A stretch of DNA of 64,000 bases from Rappaport israeli (GCF_001888055.1 NZ_LXHZ01000018.1:62001-126000); one strand, 5' to 3'. Positions 46,821-57,187 are shown, counted from the first letter of the stretch. Notes: generated from the letters alone by a model not told the origin. Program-made: numbers and translations.

Positions 46821-46895
46821 GGGTCGTTAGCTCAGTGGTAGAGCAGTTGGCTTTTAACCAATTGGTCGAAGGTTCGAATCCTTCACGACCCACCA
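46821..46895 (+). tRNA. tRNA-Lys (UUU), copy 1
   Basis: A 75-nt cloverleaf with encoded CCA: acceptor GGGTCGT/ACGACCC, D arm AGCTCAGTGGTAGAGC, anticodon loop CTTTTAA (anticodon TTT), and T arm GGTTCGAATCC. It is nearly identical to E. coli tRNA-Lys, with one base less in the D loop. U34 should be modified by MnmA, encoded in this window. Confidence 0.98.
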
Positions 46896-46920
46896 TTTTG
46901 TCAAACAATTTACATCTTTA

Positions 46921-46995
46921 GGGTCGTTAGCTCAGTGGTAGAGCAGTTGGCTTTTAACCAATTGGTCGAAGGTTCGAATCCTTCACGACCCACCA
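46921..46995 (+). tRNA. tRNA-Lys (UUU), copy 2
   Basis: Identical to copy 1 over all 75 nt and offset from it by exactly 100 bp. The 25-bp spacer is unrelated to flanking sequence. One promoter and one terminator serve both. Confidence 0.98.
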
Positions 46996-47014
46996 TCTGA
47001 ATAATAAAATTTAT

Positions 47015-47040
47015 AATCAGCGTTTTAGTGCTGATTTTTT
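47015..47040 (+). terminator. Rho-independent terminator after the tRNA-Lys pair
   Basis: A 7-bp stem AATCAGC/GCTGATT with an 8-nt loop and a run of T, 19 bp after the second tRNA. Confidence 0.85.
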
Positions 47041-47127
47041 ATTATCGCTAAATAGGCGAATAAAATAGGTGAAAACTTCCGTCTGTTTCCTTACAATAAC
47101 CGCTTTCCTTATATAAGTCTTTTATTT

Positions 47128-49869
47128 ATGACAAATGATTTTTCTTATTCAGACAACCAATCTTGGTTTTACTATGCTCGTCGTGCTTTTTCTGACTTAT
47201 GGTTTGTAGTTTTTACTTTAGCAGCAGTAGCGCTATTAGCATTGCTGCTAAGCTACCATAATGGAGATGCAGGTTGGAGCACTTCTGGCAGTAATGAAGA
47301 AATAAAGAATTGGTTTGGCGCAACCGCTGCTTATGTCTCTGATGCTATTTTGTCTATATTGGGCTATAGCGCCTATGGATTTGCAATAGGGTTAGCTGTT
47401 TTAGGGTGGCAAAATTTAAGAGCCGAATATATGGGGATAGAATTAATCGTTTGGAAGCTTTTTGCATTAGCGATTGCTACTCTTGCCTTAAGTGGTATTT
47501 TTTCTTTACATTGGCAAAGCTCTATTAACTCTTTGGCAGTTACAGGGGGAGGGTTGATTGGTCAAAAGTTTTCTATAGAGCTATTGAAATTTTGGGATAT
47601 AAGTGCACTTATGTGGGCCTATACCATTCCATTTTTTTTAGGTTTGACAATTTTAGCAGGGATTAATTGGTTTGAAATTACCCAAAAAGTTGGGAGTTTT
47701 ATAATTAGTTGCTTTGCAGCAATCAGTCGATTATTTAAAGGAGAAGGATTAAAACAAGAGTCTATGGATTCTTTAGAAGCTTCTGTAGAAGATGTAGAAA
47801 ACCCGACATCACCTAGTTCTTATGCTAAATCTCGTTTAGATTGGCAGACTTACAAGCAAGATAAGTCAGCATCAAATAATCAATCAAAACAAAAATATGC
47901 TGCTTCAGAAAAATCAATTTTTTCAACAACCCCAGTTTCAGGACAAGAGACTGATTTTTTTGACACCTTAGCGACTATTGCTACTAGCGCGCCTGAGCAT
48001 GAGCTTAAGGATGATTATTCTAAAGATAGCGCTTTATCTCAAAAGGAGTCTTTAAATACATATCAGAATAATGAGCCAATTATTGATTTTAGTTTCTTTG
48101 ATAGACAATTTGAACAAGAAAACGAAGCCTTCTCTAATGCACAATTAGAAAATGAAAAACCAGAACAAACCGTACATTATTCTTCCTTTTCAGACAAAGC
48201 TGTTGAACTTAATACTAAAGAAAACTCTGATAATATCCCTCCTTATAAGGACTCAGCGCAACACTCATCTGTTAATAATTTAAAAGTTAATTCATCTGTT
48301 TTTAATCAGTCACAGCAAAGAAACCATATTTCACAAACAGAAAATACTGGTGAATATCAGTTACCTCCATTAGATTTGCTACAGCCTACCCCAATTTTGC
48401 AAGCTGATTATACAGATGAAGAGCTAGATGAGATGGCTGCGCAAACTGAACATGCACTACGTAACTATAAACTAGATGTTAGTGTAGTTAATATTGAAGT
48501 AGGGCCAGTAGTTACACGTTTAGAATTGGAGTTGGCTCCTGGGATTAAAGTAAGTCAAATTTCTAACCTAGATAAAGATTTAGCGCGCTCTTTAGCAGTA
48601 CAGAGTGTGCGTGTGGTAGAGGTAATTCCTGGAAAACCTTATATTGGTTTGGAAATTCCTAATCGCAAACGTGAAATTGTTTATCTGCGTAATATTTTAG
48701 AATCCTCAATTTATCAAGCTCAACATTCTCCTCTAACATTAGTGATGGGGGTTGATATTGCTGGAAAACCTATTGTGGATAATTTAGGCAAAATGCCACA
48801 TTTGCTAGTTGCAGGTACAACAGGCTCTGGAAAATCTGTTGGTATTAATGTCATGCTTGCAAGTATGCTGTATAAAAGTACACCTGATGAGCTTAAATTT
48901 ATATTAATTGATCCTAAAATGTTGGAAATGTCTATGTATGAAGATATTCCACATTTGCTTACGCCTGTAGTAACAGATATGAATGACGCTGAAAATGCTT
49001 TGCGTTGGGCAGTTGCTGAAATGGAGCGACGTTATCAATTAATGTCTGCATTGAAAGTTAGAAATATTGATGCCTTTAATGCTGTTTTACGCGATAAAAA
49101 AGCAAAAGGGGAGTATGTTTTTGATCCACTTTGGCAAGCAGAAGACCATATCGGGTTGGCGAATCAACCGCCTGAGGTAAAACCACTGCCTTATATTGTC
49201 ATTGTAATTGATGAACTGGCCGATATGATGATGGCGGTAGGTAAAAAGGTGGAAGACTTGATTACCCGTATTGCACAAAAAGCACGTGCTTCAGGTATTC
49301 ATTTAATTTTAGCGACACAAAGACCTTCTGTTGATGTTATTACAGGTGTGATTAAGGCCAATGCTCCCGCGCGCATTGCGTTTCAAGTCTCTTCTAAAAT
49401 TGACTCACGTACCATCATTGAGCGACAAGGCGCAGAGTCTTTATTAGGTAATGGTGATATGCTTTATTCAGCCTCAGGTGGTACAGCTATCACTCGTATT
49501 CATGGCGCATTTATTAGTGATAATGAGGTTGATAATTTAACCTCTTTTGTTAGAAGACAAGGCGAACCGCAATATGAGGAAGCCATTACTAATCCCGTTT
49601 CTCCAGAATCCATGGGCGCATTTGGTGCTTTAGAAAAGCTTGATAATGCTGAAAATGATTTACTTTATGATAAAGCAGTTGCTTTAGTGTGTGAACATAA
49701 TAAGGCCTCTATTTCATGGTTGCAAAGGCAATTAAATATAGGTTATAACCGTTCAGCGCGTATTGTAGAGGCAATGCAAGCGGCTGGGATTTTATCTGCG
49801 CCAGAACGTGGCACACGCAAAGTACTATTGAATAATAGCAATAATAATGATGAACATGATTTCTATTAA
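47128..49869 (+). CDS. ftsK: DNA translocase FtsK
   Basis: Septal DNA pump that aligns chromosome dimers for XerCD. The 913-residue protein has an N-terminal membrane domain with about four helices (near residues 25, 75, 110 and 170) and a long polar, low-complexity linker (about 195-420). The motor follows, with Walker A LVAGTTGSGKSVGINVML near residue 570, Walker B PYIVIVIDELADMMM near 690 and ILATQRPSVDVITG. A C-terminal gamma winged helix (SISWLQRQLNIGYNRSARIVE) recognises KOPS. It is first in ftsK-lolA-rarA. XerD is also encoded in this window. Confidence 0.96.
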   Translation: MTNDFSYSDNQSWFYYARRAFSDLWFVVFTLAAVALLALLLSYHNGDAGWSTSGSNEEIKNWFGATAAYVSDAILSILGYSAYGFAIGLAVLGWQNLRAEYMGIELIVWKLFALAIATLALSGIFSLHWQSSINSLAVTGGGLIGQKFSIELLKFWDISALMWAYTIPFFLGLTILAGINWFEITQKVGSFIISCFAAISRLFKGEGLKQESMDSLEASVEDVENPTSPSSYAKSRLDWQTYKQDKSASNNQSKQKYAASEKSIFSTTPVSGQETDFFDTLATIATSAPEHELKDDYSKDSALSQKESLNTYQNNEPIIDFSFFDRQFEQENEAFSNAQLENEKPEQTVHYSSFSDKAVELNTKENSDNIPPYKDSAQHSSVNNLKVNSSVFNQSQQRNHISQTENTGEYQLPPLDLLQPTPILQADYTDEELDEMAAQTEHALRNYKLDVSVVNIEVGPVVTRLELELAPGIKVSQISNLDKDLARSLAVQSVRVVEVIPGKPYIGLEIPNRKREIVYLRNILESSIYQAQHSPLTLVMGVDIAGKPIVDNLGKMPHLLVAGTTGSGKSVGINVMLASMLYKSTPDELKFILIDPKMLEMSMYEDIPHLLTPVVTDMNDAENALRWAVAEMERRYQLMSALKVRNIDAFNAVLRDKKAKGEYVFDPLWQAEDHIGLANQPPEVKPLPYIVIVIDELADMMMAVGKKVEDLITRIAQKARASGIHLILATQRPSVDVITGVIKANAPARIAFQVSSKIDSRTIIERQGAESLLGNGDMLYSASGGTAITRIHGAFISDNEVDNLTSFVRRQGEPQYEEAITNPVSPESMGAFGALEKLDNAENDLLYDKAVALVCEHNKASISWLQRQLNIGYNRSARIVEAMQAAGILSAPERGTRKVLLNNSNNNDEHDFY

Positions 49870-49949
49870 AAATTTGACTAAATAATTGCTCATTCAAAAA
49901 CTAATATGTGGTGCCATAATCATTGTTCTAATTTAATAAGGATGAACTT

Positions 49950-50641
49950 ATGAAACAAAAAATTATGCTCATTAGTGCATTACTATTTACTACTGCAGGA
50001 ACTTCTAGTTATGCTCAATTATTTAATCATACAAATTCATCTGAATCCATTCAGTCGCTTAAACTAACTGAACCTGCACAAATGCTTATTGATTATATGC
50101 GTGAAAGCAAAGAGCTAGAAGCTGACTTTACACAAATTGCTTATAATCAACGTGGTGAAGAAATTAGCCAAGGGCATATGTGGATACAAAAGCCAGGTAA
50201 ATTTTTCTGGGATTATCAGGCGCCTTATGCACAAGAAATTGTGAGTGATGGTAAAAAGGTTTATCACTACGATAAAGATTTAGAACAAATAACTGTACGC
50301 AACAAGTCTGATATTGCTGGTGATATTGCAGTGCGTCTATTAGAAGGTCAGCAATCTATTCAAGATGAATTTAATATTCAATTATTATCCAAAGACCAAC
50401 TTCCAGATTATATTGATAAAAAAGTAATACAGTATTTTCTCTAACACCCAGAGATACACAAGCAGAATATAATCAAATTTGGGTGGTTTTTGATAAAGAA
50501 CAGCTTTCACAAGTTATTATTGACGGTGGGATTGGTCAACAAACGGTTATGCAATTTAAAAATTTAAAACGTAATCACGGCATAAATCCTGATAAATTTA
50601 ATTTTATAGCGCCAAAAGGTGTAGATATTATTGGTAATTAA
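49950..50641 (+). CDS. lolA: Outer-membrane lipoprotein carrier protein LolA (frameshifted)
   Basis: Periplasmic carrier moving lipoproteins from LolCDE to LolB. It has a signal peptide (cut near SSYA, residue 22), then LEADFTQIAYNQRGEEISQGHMWIQKPGKFFWDY and VSDGKKVYHYDKDLEQITV, all typical. The frame stops at 50442-50444, but after a T4 run (50435-50438) one added T restores YFSLTPRDTQAEYNQIWVVFD and the last 60 residues, ending VDIIGN. Corrected length is 230 residues. It lies between ftsK and rarA, as in E. coli. Confidence 0.92.
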
Positions 50642-50667
50642 TACTTTAAAATATTGGATCATTTACT

Positions 50668-51992
50668 ATGAGCGGTGCAAAACAAAATTCTCTATTTGCT
50701 TTAAAGGAGCATGCACCGCTTGCAGAGCAAATGCGCCCTGATGAACTAAAAGAGTATATTGGACAAAACCATTTACTTGCTTCTGATAAGCCCCTAGCCA
50801 TTGCGATTAAACAACAACAGCCTTTTTCTATGTTACTTTGGGGACCTCCAGGTTGTGGCAAGACTACATTAGCATTATTATTAGCAAAATCCTTTAAAGT
50901 AGAATTTATTCGTCTATCAGCTGTTTTTTCAGGTGTTAAAGACGTGCGCGAAGCTGTTGCACAGGCAAAAAATAATTTAGAAATAGGATTGCAAACAGTA
51001 TTATTTATTGATGAAATTCATCGCTTTAATAAAGCACAGCAAGATGCTTTTCTGCCTATGTGGAAGCGGGTGATATTATTTTAATTGGCGCGACTACAGA
51101 AAATCCTGCTTTTCATTTAACCAATGCTTTATTATCACGATTGCGTATTTTTCGGCTTTATGCATTAAGTAGTGATGAAATTAAACAGACCTTGCAAAAA
51201 GCTTTGAGTAAATTTTCGCTTAAAATGAGTGAGGCTAGTTTGCAGCTTATTTCTAGTCATGCAAGTGGTGATGCTCGTAAAGCACTTTCTTGGCTAGATG
51301 AATGGCTTTTATTACACAAACAAGGAATAGAAGAAGCTAAAGCATTAGCACAAGTATTGGCCGACCAACCTAAGGCAATGGATAAAAATGGTGACTGGTT
51401 TTATGAAATGCTCTCTGCTTTTCATAAATCACTAAGAGGTTCAAATGTTGATGGGGCTATGTATTGGTTTGCACGCATGATTGATGCTGGTATGGATGCT
51501 TTGATTATTGCGCGGAGAATGTTGTGTGTTGCCAGTGAGGATATTGGCAATGCTGATCCAAATGCCTTAAATCTAGCGCTTAATGCCTATATGACTTATG
51601 AGCGCTTAGGCAGCCCAGAAGGGCATTTAGCTTTAGCACAAGCGCTAACTTATTTAGCCTTAGCGCCAAAAAGCAATGCCTCCTATCATGCAATGAACGA
51701 AGCTTTTGCTTATGTGCGCAATCATCCATCTTATAGCGTCCCTAATCATTTGCGCAACGCACCAACAGCGCTACATCAAATCCAAGGTTATGGGAAAGGT
51801 TATCGTTATGCGCATCATGAACCTAATGCTTATGCTGCTGGTCAAACTTATTTACCTAAAGAGATGCTCGATAAACATAATCAGCCTAAAGTTAGTTTTT
51901 ACCAGCCCAATGAACGAGGCTTTGAAATCAAATTAGCCAATAAATTAAGATATTTGCAAGAATTAGATTTACAAACACAAAATTATAAATAA
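50668..51992 (+). CDS. rarA: Replication-associated recombination protein RarA (frameshifted)
   Basis: AAA+ ATPase (MgsA) acting at stalled forks. N-terminal PLAEQMRPDELKEYIGQNHLL, Walker A LWGPPGCGKTTLALLLA near residue 62, and Walker B VLFIDEIHRFNKAQQDAFLP. The frame breaks at about 51055-51058, where one base is missing between CTGCC and ATGTGGAAGC. The second part starts VEAGDIILIGATTENPAF and carries sensor motifs and the C-terminal MgsA domain with YLPKEM. Corrected length is 441 residues. The site is not a long homopolymer. Confidence 0.94.
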
Positions 51993-52086
51993 CTTAATAT
52001 CTCAAATACTTTAACCCACTATTATTAATTTGATATTTTAAAAATACTAGATAGTGTGCTGGAGTATATTTCAATTACGCATAAAA

Positions 52087-52110
52087 AATGCCCGTATAAA
52101 AACGGGCATT
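52087..52110 (-). terminator. Bidirectional terminator between rarA and the baeRF-like gene
   Basis: A perfect 9-bp stem AATGCCCGT/ACGGGCATT with a short loop. On the minus strand it is followed by TTTTTTAT, so it ends the baeRF-like gene. It could also stop rarA transcripts. Confidence 0.8.
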
Positions 52111-52131
52111 CGAATTTTAATCTAAAGTTAA

Positions 52132-53232
52132 TTAGTAGCGTGTAATTGCAACTAAGCCTTTTTGATTATTAAACTCTTCTAAAGAAGCTTCATCAACAAA
52201 AACAACTTTTCCATCAGCTGCCATAACATGCTCAATCATTTCATCAATGATATCGGCAAATGCGCGCTCACCTTGTGCTTTACTATCCTCCAAGACCTTT
52301 AAGCTACGACCATCTTCACTCACTTCAGCAGGGATATGTAAATCTTTTTCTACAACCAAAGTATCTACACGTCCATCAATAGCAGCTTGCCAGCATTCAT
52401 CAAGACTATTGACTAACTGCTGATTTCCTTTTGCAACACCAATAGCCTCAAAAATTTCTTTACGTTTTTTCTTAAATGCTTCTTTAACGTCTTCCCAAAT
52501 TAACTTACCTAACTCAAGGGTGCTTTTATCAGAATATCCACCATCAATAGTTAGCATAACATCATGCGCATCAGCAATACTTTCATTAAAATAGCCTAAA
52601 TTTCGCTCAATACCGACAACAACTAAAGGAGCTTCAACTTCTTTAAAGGCATCGACTAAGCCATTACTTGCTTGACGCAACATTCTTGTAATTTCATCGC
52701 GATAAACTTGAGAATCATCTTTACCAAGATTAGCACTAGGAGAAGCACCATCCATTGCATAAGGAAAACCAAATTCCTCAACTTCATGCAAATTTTCACG
52801 ACGTCCGATATAAAGGCGGGTATTTTCTGCATCTAGCAATAATAGCCAATAAACATAATCGCGATTCATTGCATACACTAAATCACGTGTAAAAAAGTTA
52901 TCATCAATTGCTACGCGCTCAGGTAGGCGATAGGGCAACTTGTAAGTTTCAGCAAAATCATTATTTACACAAATAACCAAGCCATCACGATTATGTTCGT
53001 GATCAATCGCATCAGCTTGTTGATGTAATTTTTCTAATATTTCTTGGCTTTCGCGCTTTCCAAAGGTTTCTTCTAAGCGCTTTTCTGCTTCACTAACAAG
53101 ATTTTTTAGACGGATTGGATCCTTATCATTATCAGGAGAAGTACGATGCGTTGGCATAGTGAGCGTAACGCTTGGGTAGTTTTTATGCTGTTGTAGCTGT
53201 TTAACGGTTTCTCTAGTAATTGTTTTTGACAC
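52132..53232 (-). CDS. baeRF-like protein (bacterial archaeo-eukaryotic release factor-like)
   Basis: A 366-residue soluble protein. Its layout resembles the baeRF families: an N-terminal alpha/beta domain with SVTLTMPTHRTSPDNDKDPIRLKN, a middle domain with APLVVVGIERNLGYFNE near residue 200, and a C-terminal eL30/pelota-like domain with DGRVDTLVVEKD near 290. No GGQ triplet is present, so it is not expected to release peptides like eRF1. The start is GTG at 53232, eight bases after AAGGAG. Flanked by terminators, it is probably monocistronic. Such proteins are thought to act on ribosomes under stress, but the function here is unknown. Confidence 0.6.
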   Translation of the reverse strand: MSKTITRETVKQLQQHKNYPSVTLTMPTHRTSPDNDKDPIRLKNLVSEAEKRLEETFGKRESQEILEKLHQQADAIDHEHNRDGLVICVNNDFAETYKLPYRLPERVAIDDNFFTRDLVYAMNRDYVYWLLLLDAENTRLYIGRRENLHEVEEFGFPYAMDGASPSANLGKDDSQVYRDEITRMLRQASNGLVDAFKEVEAPLVVVGIERNLGYFNESIADAHDVMLTIDGGYSDKSTLELGKLIWEDVKEAFKKKRKEIFEAIGVAKGNQQLVNSLDECWQAAIDGRVDTLVVEKDLHIPAEVSEDGRSLKVLEDSKAQGERAFADIIDEMIEHVMAADGKVVFVDEASLEEFNNQKGLVAITRY

Positions 53233-53327
53233 GATATACTCCTTCGAATTTAAAATTAAAGCAACAATTTCTCCATTTTAGAGAAAATGCCTCACATTTA
53301 AGATGATAAATTGTTCACGAAAAAATT

Positions 53328-53357
53328 AAACAGAGCGCTTAACCAAACACTCTGTTT
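53328..53357 (-). terminator. Rho-independent terminator after the e(P4)-like gene
   Basis: On the minus strand AAACAGAG/CTCTGTTT form an 8-bp stem around a 14-nt loop, followed by AATTTTTT. It lies 21 bp past the end of the acid phosphatase gene. Confidence 0.75.
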
Positions 53358-53378
53358 ATTTTTATTATGAGCTAGTTA

Positions 53379-54206
53379 TTAATTTTGCCACTTTTTAAGT
53401 CGCTCTTGACGCAGTTGATACAATTTATCTGCATCTAGTTTGTAATAATCTTTAGCAAGACCTGCTTCCCAGTCGCCATAACTTGGATTGGGCAGCACGA
53501 TATATTGAATGCCAAATTTATCTTTATGCATTTCTACAAAATCGCGTCGTGTCTGATTGTCTTTGTGATAAGTAGGCTCACCTGCAAAATCCCCTAAATT
53601 ATCGCCAATATGCATAATGACTTGATAACCTGCTTCTCTAATTTGTTCAAAACGAGTATCTTTATTAGAAGTATCCGTTTTTAAACGTAAAGTTTGACTA
53701 TTGACTTCAGGAAAGCCCAAGGCAATTAGATTATCTAAAGTTGCTTGATATTCTCCGTCTTGCTTGCGGTTAGAGACATAAAATAATTTTCCACCGTTAT
53801 TAACTACATGATGGGCAAACTCAACTGCTCCGGGAATGGCTGTAGCTTGTTTTGCATTAACCCATTGCTTCCAAGTATCAGGAGTAAAACGCTGATTTTC
53901 TAAGATTTGCCAAGCAGCGTAGGGACTATTGTCAATCATGGTTTCATCTAAATCAACGATAACGGTTTTGATTTGATTGCTAGGCAAAACTGTATTATCA
54001 AAAATAAGTTTAGCAATATTAAATGCTTGATGCGCAAGTGCTTGATACTCGCCCGATTGTTGCATCCATAGCACGCCCGCTTGCGTTTGCTGACTGAGTT
54101 GTTGTTGGGTATTAGGTGTATTCGCGCAACCAATCAACAGGCTACTCACTACGCCTAATGCCAACCATTGTGTAGAACGCTTAAACAAATTTTCTTGAGT
54201 CTTCAT
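53379..54206 (-). CDS. hel: Class C acid phosphatase, lipoprotein e(P4) family
   Basis: Surface-facing outer-membrane lipoprotein phosphatase of the HAD superfamily. From ATG 54206 (275 residues) a signal peptide ends in the lipobox LLIGC. HAD motif I is VIVDLDETMIDNSPYAAW near residue 78, and further HAD motifs are VSNRK and the aspartate pair IGDNLGDFAGE near 197. In Haemophilus, e(P4) dephosphorylates NMN and supports NAD salvage. The start upstream at 54254 would hide the AAGGAAT ribosome site. Substrate here is inferred from the family. Confidence 0.9.
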   Translation of the reverse strand: MKTQENLFKRSTQWLALGVVSSLLIGCANTPNTQQQLSQQTQAGVLWMQQSGEYQALAHQAFNIAKLIFDNTVLPSNQIKTVIVDLDETMIDNSPYAAWQILENQRFTPDTWKQWVNAKQATAIPGAVEFAHHVVNNGGKLFYVSNRKQDGEYQATLDNLIALGFPEVNSQTLRLKTDTSNKDTRFEQIREAGYQVIMHIGDNLGDFAGEPTYHKDNQTRRDFVEMHKDKFGIQYIVLPNPSYGDWEAGLAKDYYKLDADKLYQLRQERLKKWQN

Positions 54207-54327
54207 AAGATTCCTTATGTGTTGAAAGATAAAATTACCAGCGTTTAATATCATAAACTATTTTTATTTTTGTTGTAAAATTCGCGCGCTTTGGTTTTTA
54301 ACTTTCCTTTTATAGAGACGCCTAAAA

Positions 54328-55341
54328 ATGAAATTCATTGCTTATTTGCGCTTTCCTATGTTGCTAGGATTAATGGTTAATATATGTGCATATGCGCAAG
54401 TGAATACCCTGCGTTTAGCGCATTTTTTACCCGCCACCGCAAAAGTGCATACAGATTTTTTGATTCCATGGAAAGAATCGATTGAAGCGCAGTCAAATGG
54501 TAGTTTGCAAATAGAGCTCTATCCTGCGCAAACTTTGAGTAAAGCCGATAAAATTTATGACGCAACCACTAAAGGTTTAGCAAGCATTGGTGTTACTGCC
54601 CAAGGCTATCGTAATGGACGATTTCCACTGTCTCAAATTGTTGAGTTGCCAGGCATTGCGCAAAACTCCATGCACGGTAGCTGTATTTTACAAAAGCTTT
54701 ATGATAGCGGTGCGCTTGAGCAAGAATATAATGATACCCATGTGTTGTTTATGTTCACCACCACACCCGCCTTATTGCATACTATAAAAAAACCTATTAA
54801 ATCACCTAGCGATTTGAAAGGGTTGCGCATCCGTCGTCCCACCGCTGTTGCAGGAGAAATTTTGCAAAATTTAGGGGCTTCACCCATTAGTCTTACCGCA
54901 CCAGATATTTATACCGCCTTACAGCGTGGCGTGATTGATGGTCTTACTTTTCCATGGGAAGCGCTCGATACTTTTAAGCTCGCTGAGTTAATTTCTTATC
55001 ATACCGATTTACCACTTTATACATTAAGTTTTGTTGCCACAATGAATAAAAATACCTATGACAAACTCTCAGCCCAAGAAAAAGAAATTATTGACGCCCA
55101 TTCAGGTTTAGAGTGGGCGCTTAAAATGGGGGCAGTGTTTGATGAGGTTGATGCACAAAGCAAACAACAGATTTTATCACTTGGGCAGGAAATAACTGCA
55201 GTTGAAGGAGGGATTGAGCATCCTGATTGGCAAGCGCCATTACGGCAAAGCATCGCACAGTATTTACAACAAATAGGCGAAGAGGGTGAAAAAGTTTATG
55301 CGCTAGCGCAATCTTTTGCTCAACAATGCCCAACGCAATAA
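54328..55341 (+). CDS. dctP: TRAP transporter solute-binding protein (DctP family)
   Basis: Periplasmic binding protein for a carboxylic acid ligand. The 337-residue protein has a signal peptide (cut near AYAQ) and DctP features: RLAHFLPATAKVHTDFLIPWKESIE, ELYPAQTLSKADKIYDATTKG, the conserved substrate-binding Arg in DLKGLRIRRPTA near residue 173, and GVIDGLTFPWEALDTFKLAEL. It is first in dctP-dctQ-dctM. Neither sialic acid nor dicarboxylate genes lie nearby, so the ligand is unknown. Confidence 0.92.
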   Translation: MKFIAYLRFPMLLGLMVNICAYAQVNTLRLAHFLPATAKVHTDFLIPWKESIEAQSNGSLQIELYPAQTLSKADKIYDATTKGLASIGVTAQGYRNGRFPLSQIVELPGIAQNSMHGSCILQKLYDSGALEQEYNDTHVLFMFTTTPALLHTIKKPIKSPSDLKGLRIRRPTAVAGEILQNLGASPISLTAPDIYTALQRGVIDGLTFPWEALDTFKLAELISYHTDLPLYTLSFVATMNKNTYDKLSAQEKEIIDAHSGLEWALKMGAVFDEVDAQSKQQILSLGQEITAVEGGIEHPDWQAPLRQSIAQYLQQIGEEGEKVYALAQSFAQQCPTQ

Positions 55342-55345
55342 CTCT

Positions 55346-55864
55346 ATGCTTTTTCTACAAACTGTTAATCAGCAATTAGCGCGATTTTGTGCGGGTATTA
55401 GCTTGATAGGGCTGTTGCTTATTCTCCTTACTACCACGCTAGACGTTTTAACTCGTGCTTTATTTAGATTAACGCATGCTTGGTTAAATTGGCACATGCA
55501 AGGAGCCATTGAATTAGTATCATATTTATTAACCATAACATTACTTTCTGCCTTTGTTGCATGGATAGAAAAAGTGCATCTGGTTTTAGATTTTCTCCCT
55601 TTAAGCCCTAATTCTATCTATGCCAAAAGTCTACACGCCCTTAATTTAATCCTTTGTGGCGCAATTGGTACTCAACTAGCATTGGAGAATATTGAACTTA
55701 TGAAAGATGCCTATGCTTATGGTGAGCGCTCGCAAGATTTAGCACTTCCCATGCACTATATTTATGCCATTTGGATTGCATTATCAGTTGCATTAATTTT
55801 GCGTAGCTTCTTTGAATTGTGCGCAATACCCATTATCCAACCGACGGGGCAGGGTGATGACTAA
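55346..55864 (+). CDS. dctQ: TRAP transporter small permease (DctQ family)
   Basis: Small membrane subunit of 172 residues with four hydrophobic helices near residues 20, 60, 95 and 145. LTTTLDVLTRALFR and the end-of-helix ALILRSFFELC pattern are typical. I use ATG 55346, just past the dctP stop; the longer reading from 55316 overlaps dctP. Its end overlaps the dctM start by eight bases. Confidence 0.88.
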   Translation: MLFLQTVNQQLARFCAGISLIGLLLILLTTTLDVLTRALFRLTHAWLNWHMQGAIELVSYLLTITLLSAFVAWIEKVHLVLDFLPLSPNSIYAKSLHALNLILCGAIGTQLALENIELMKDAYAYGERSQDLALPMHYIYAIWIALSVALILRSFFELCAIPIIQPTGQGDD

Positions 55865-57145
55865 CGCTTGGATTGGCGTCATTGTATTAGCAACAATGCT
55901 CATATTAATGTTATTACGCATACCTGTTGCATTTGCGATGATGCTATCTAGTGTTCTTGGATTTATTTATATTATTGATTTATCAAGCGCTTTAGAGATT
56001 ATAAAAACAGTTCCACAAGAAGTTTGGGGCAATTATCACTTCAGCGCCATTGTATTATTTATATTTATTGGTGAATTAAGCGTTGAATCTGGTCTAGCGG
56101 CAACATTATTTTCTGCCACACGTACTTTATTAGGGCGCACACCCGCTAGTTTAGCACTCGCCAGCTTAAGCTCTTGTGCGCTATTTTCATGCCTATCTGG
56201 TTCCTCAGTTGCTACCGCTTCTACCATGACCCGCGTTGCACTTCCACAAATGCAACAACACAACTACCCCACCCCCTTAGCGTAGGCGCCTTAGCTGCAG
56301 GTGGCACCTTAGGCATTATGATTCCCCCAAGTATTGCCTTATTACTCTATGCCATGCTCACTGAGCAAGCCGTTGGTGATTTATTTTTGGCAGGATTACT
56401 GCCCGGCATACTAGGTTGGGTACTTTATAGCCTAACCGTTTTATTGCTGTATCAATTTAAACCCTCCCTACGTCCCCCTCCAAGCCATTCCAGTAGTGCT
56501 TATGAAAAAATGCGCGCATTACTAACCCTGCTTCCGCTTCTCTTATTCTTTATGCTCATGATTTATGGCATATATTTTGGTTGGTTCACACCTACTGAAG
56601 GCGCTAGTATTGGCGCATTTATTTTAATCCTTGTAGCAATTTGGCAAAAAACCACCTTTGGCGCATTAAAAAATGCCGCTGTTGCCACCTTACAACTATC
56701 CAACAAACTCTTTTTAATGCTCATTGGCGCGCAAATAATGGCTTATTTCGTCTCTGTAGCACAACTCTCTACCGCAATAATAGACTGGATTAGCGCACAT
56801 CAACTTTCTAACACAGCAATCATCTTATCTATCTTGTTGTTTTATATTGTGTTAGGGACTTGCTTAGATGCAATTGCCATGCTCATGATTAGTTTGCCCG
56901 TAGTTTATCCATTAATTGTTGCCCTACAAATAGATCCGATATGGTTTGGAATATTAAGTGTTTTAACGGTTGAACTTGGGTTAATCACACCGCCTATTGG
57001 TATGAATATTTTTGTTATCAAAGCTATTAACCCTAAAATATCCTTAACCACGCTTTATCACGGAATTGCGCCTTTTGTTCTTTGTGATTTTATTCGTTTA
57101 ATACTCTTATTTTTATTCCCTGCAACTACCACAATATTAATTTAA
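55857..57145 (+). CDS. dctM: TRAP transporter large permease (DctM family, frameshifted)
   Basis: Large sodium-driven membrane subunit. From ATG 55857 the first part has LLRIPVAFAMMLSSVLGF, LFIFIGELSVESGLAA and the family segment SCLSGSSVATASTMTRVALPQMQ. The frame breaks at a C5 run (56272-56276); six C restore PTPLSVGALAAGGTLGIMIPPSIA. The remaining part has about seven more helices and ELGLITPPIGMNIFVIK. Corrected length is 429 residues, as usual for DctM. Confidence 0.93.
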
Positions 57146-57187
57146 GGTATAGCACACCAGAACCATAATTTATATTAATTATACCTT
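57144..57187 (+). terminator. Inverted repeat after dctM
   Basis: AAGGTATA (57144-57151) is complementary to TATACCTT (57180-57187) with a 28-nt loop and no T run. It may be a weak terminator or a stabilising hairpin. Confidence 0.35.

Noticed and set aside
46821-46995. Direct repeats of 75 bp with a 25-bp spacer, resembling a two-unit CRISPR array
   Set aside because: The repeats are full tRNA-Lys genes; length and structure do not fit CRISPR.
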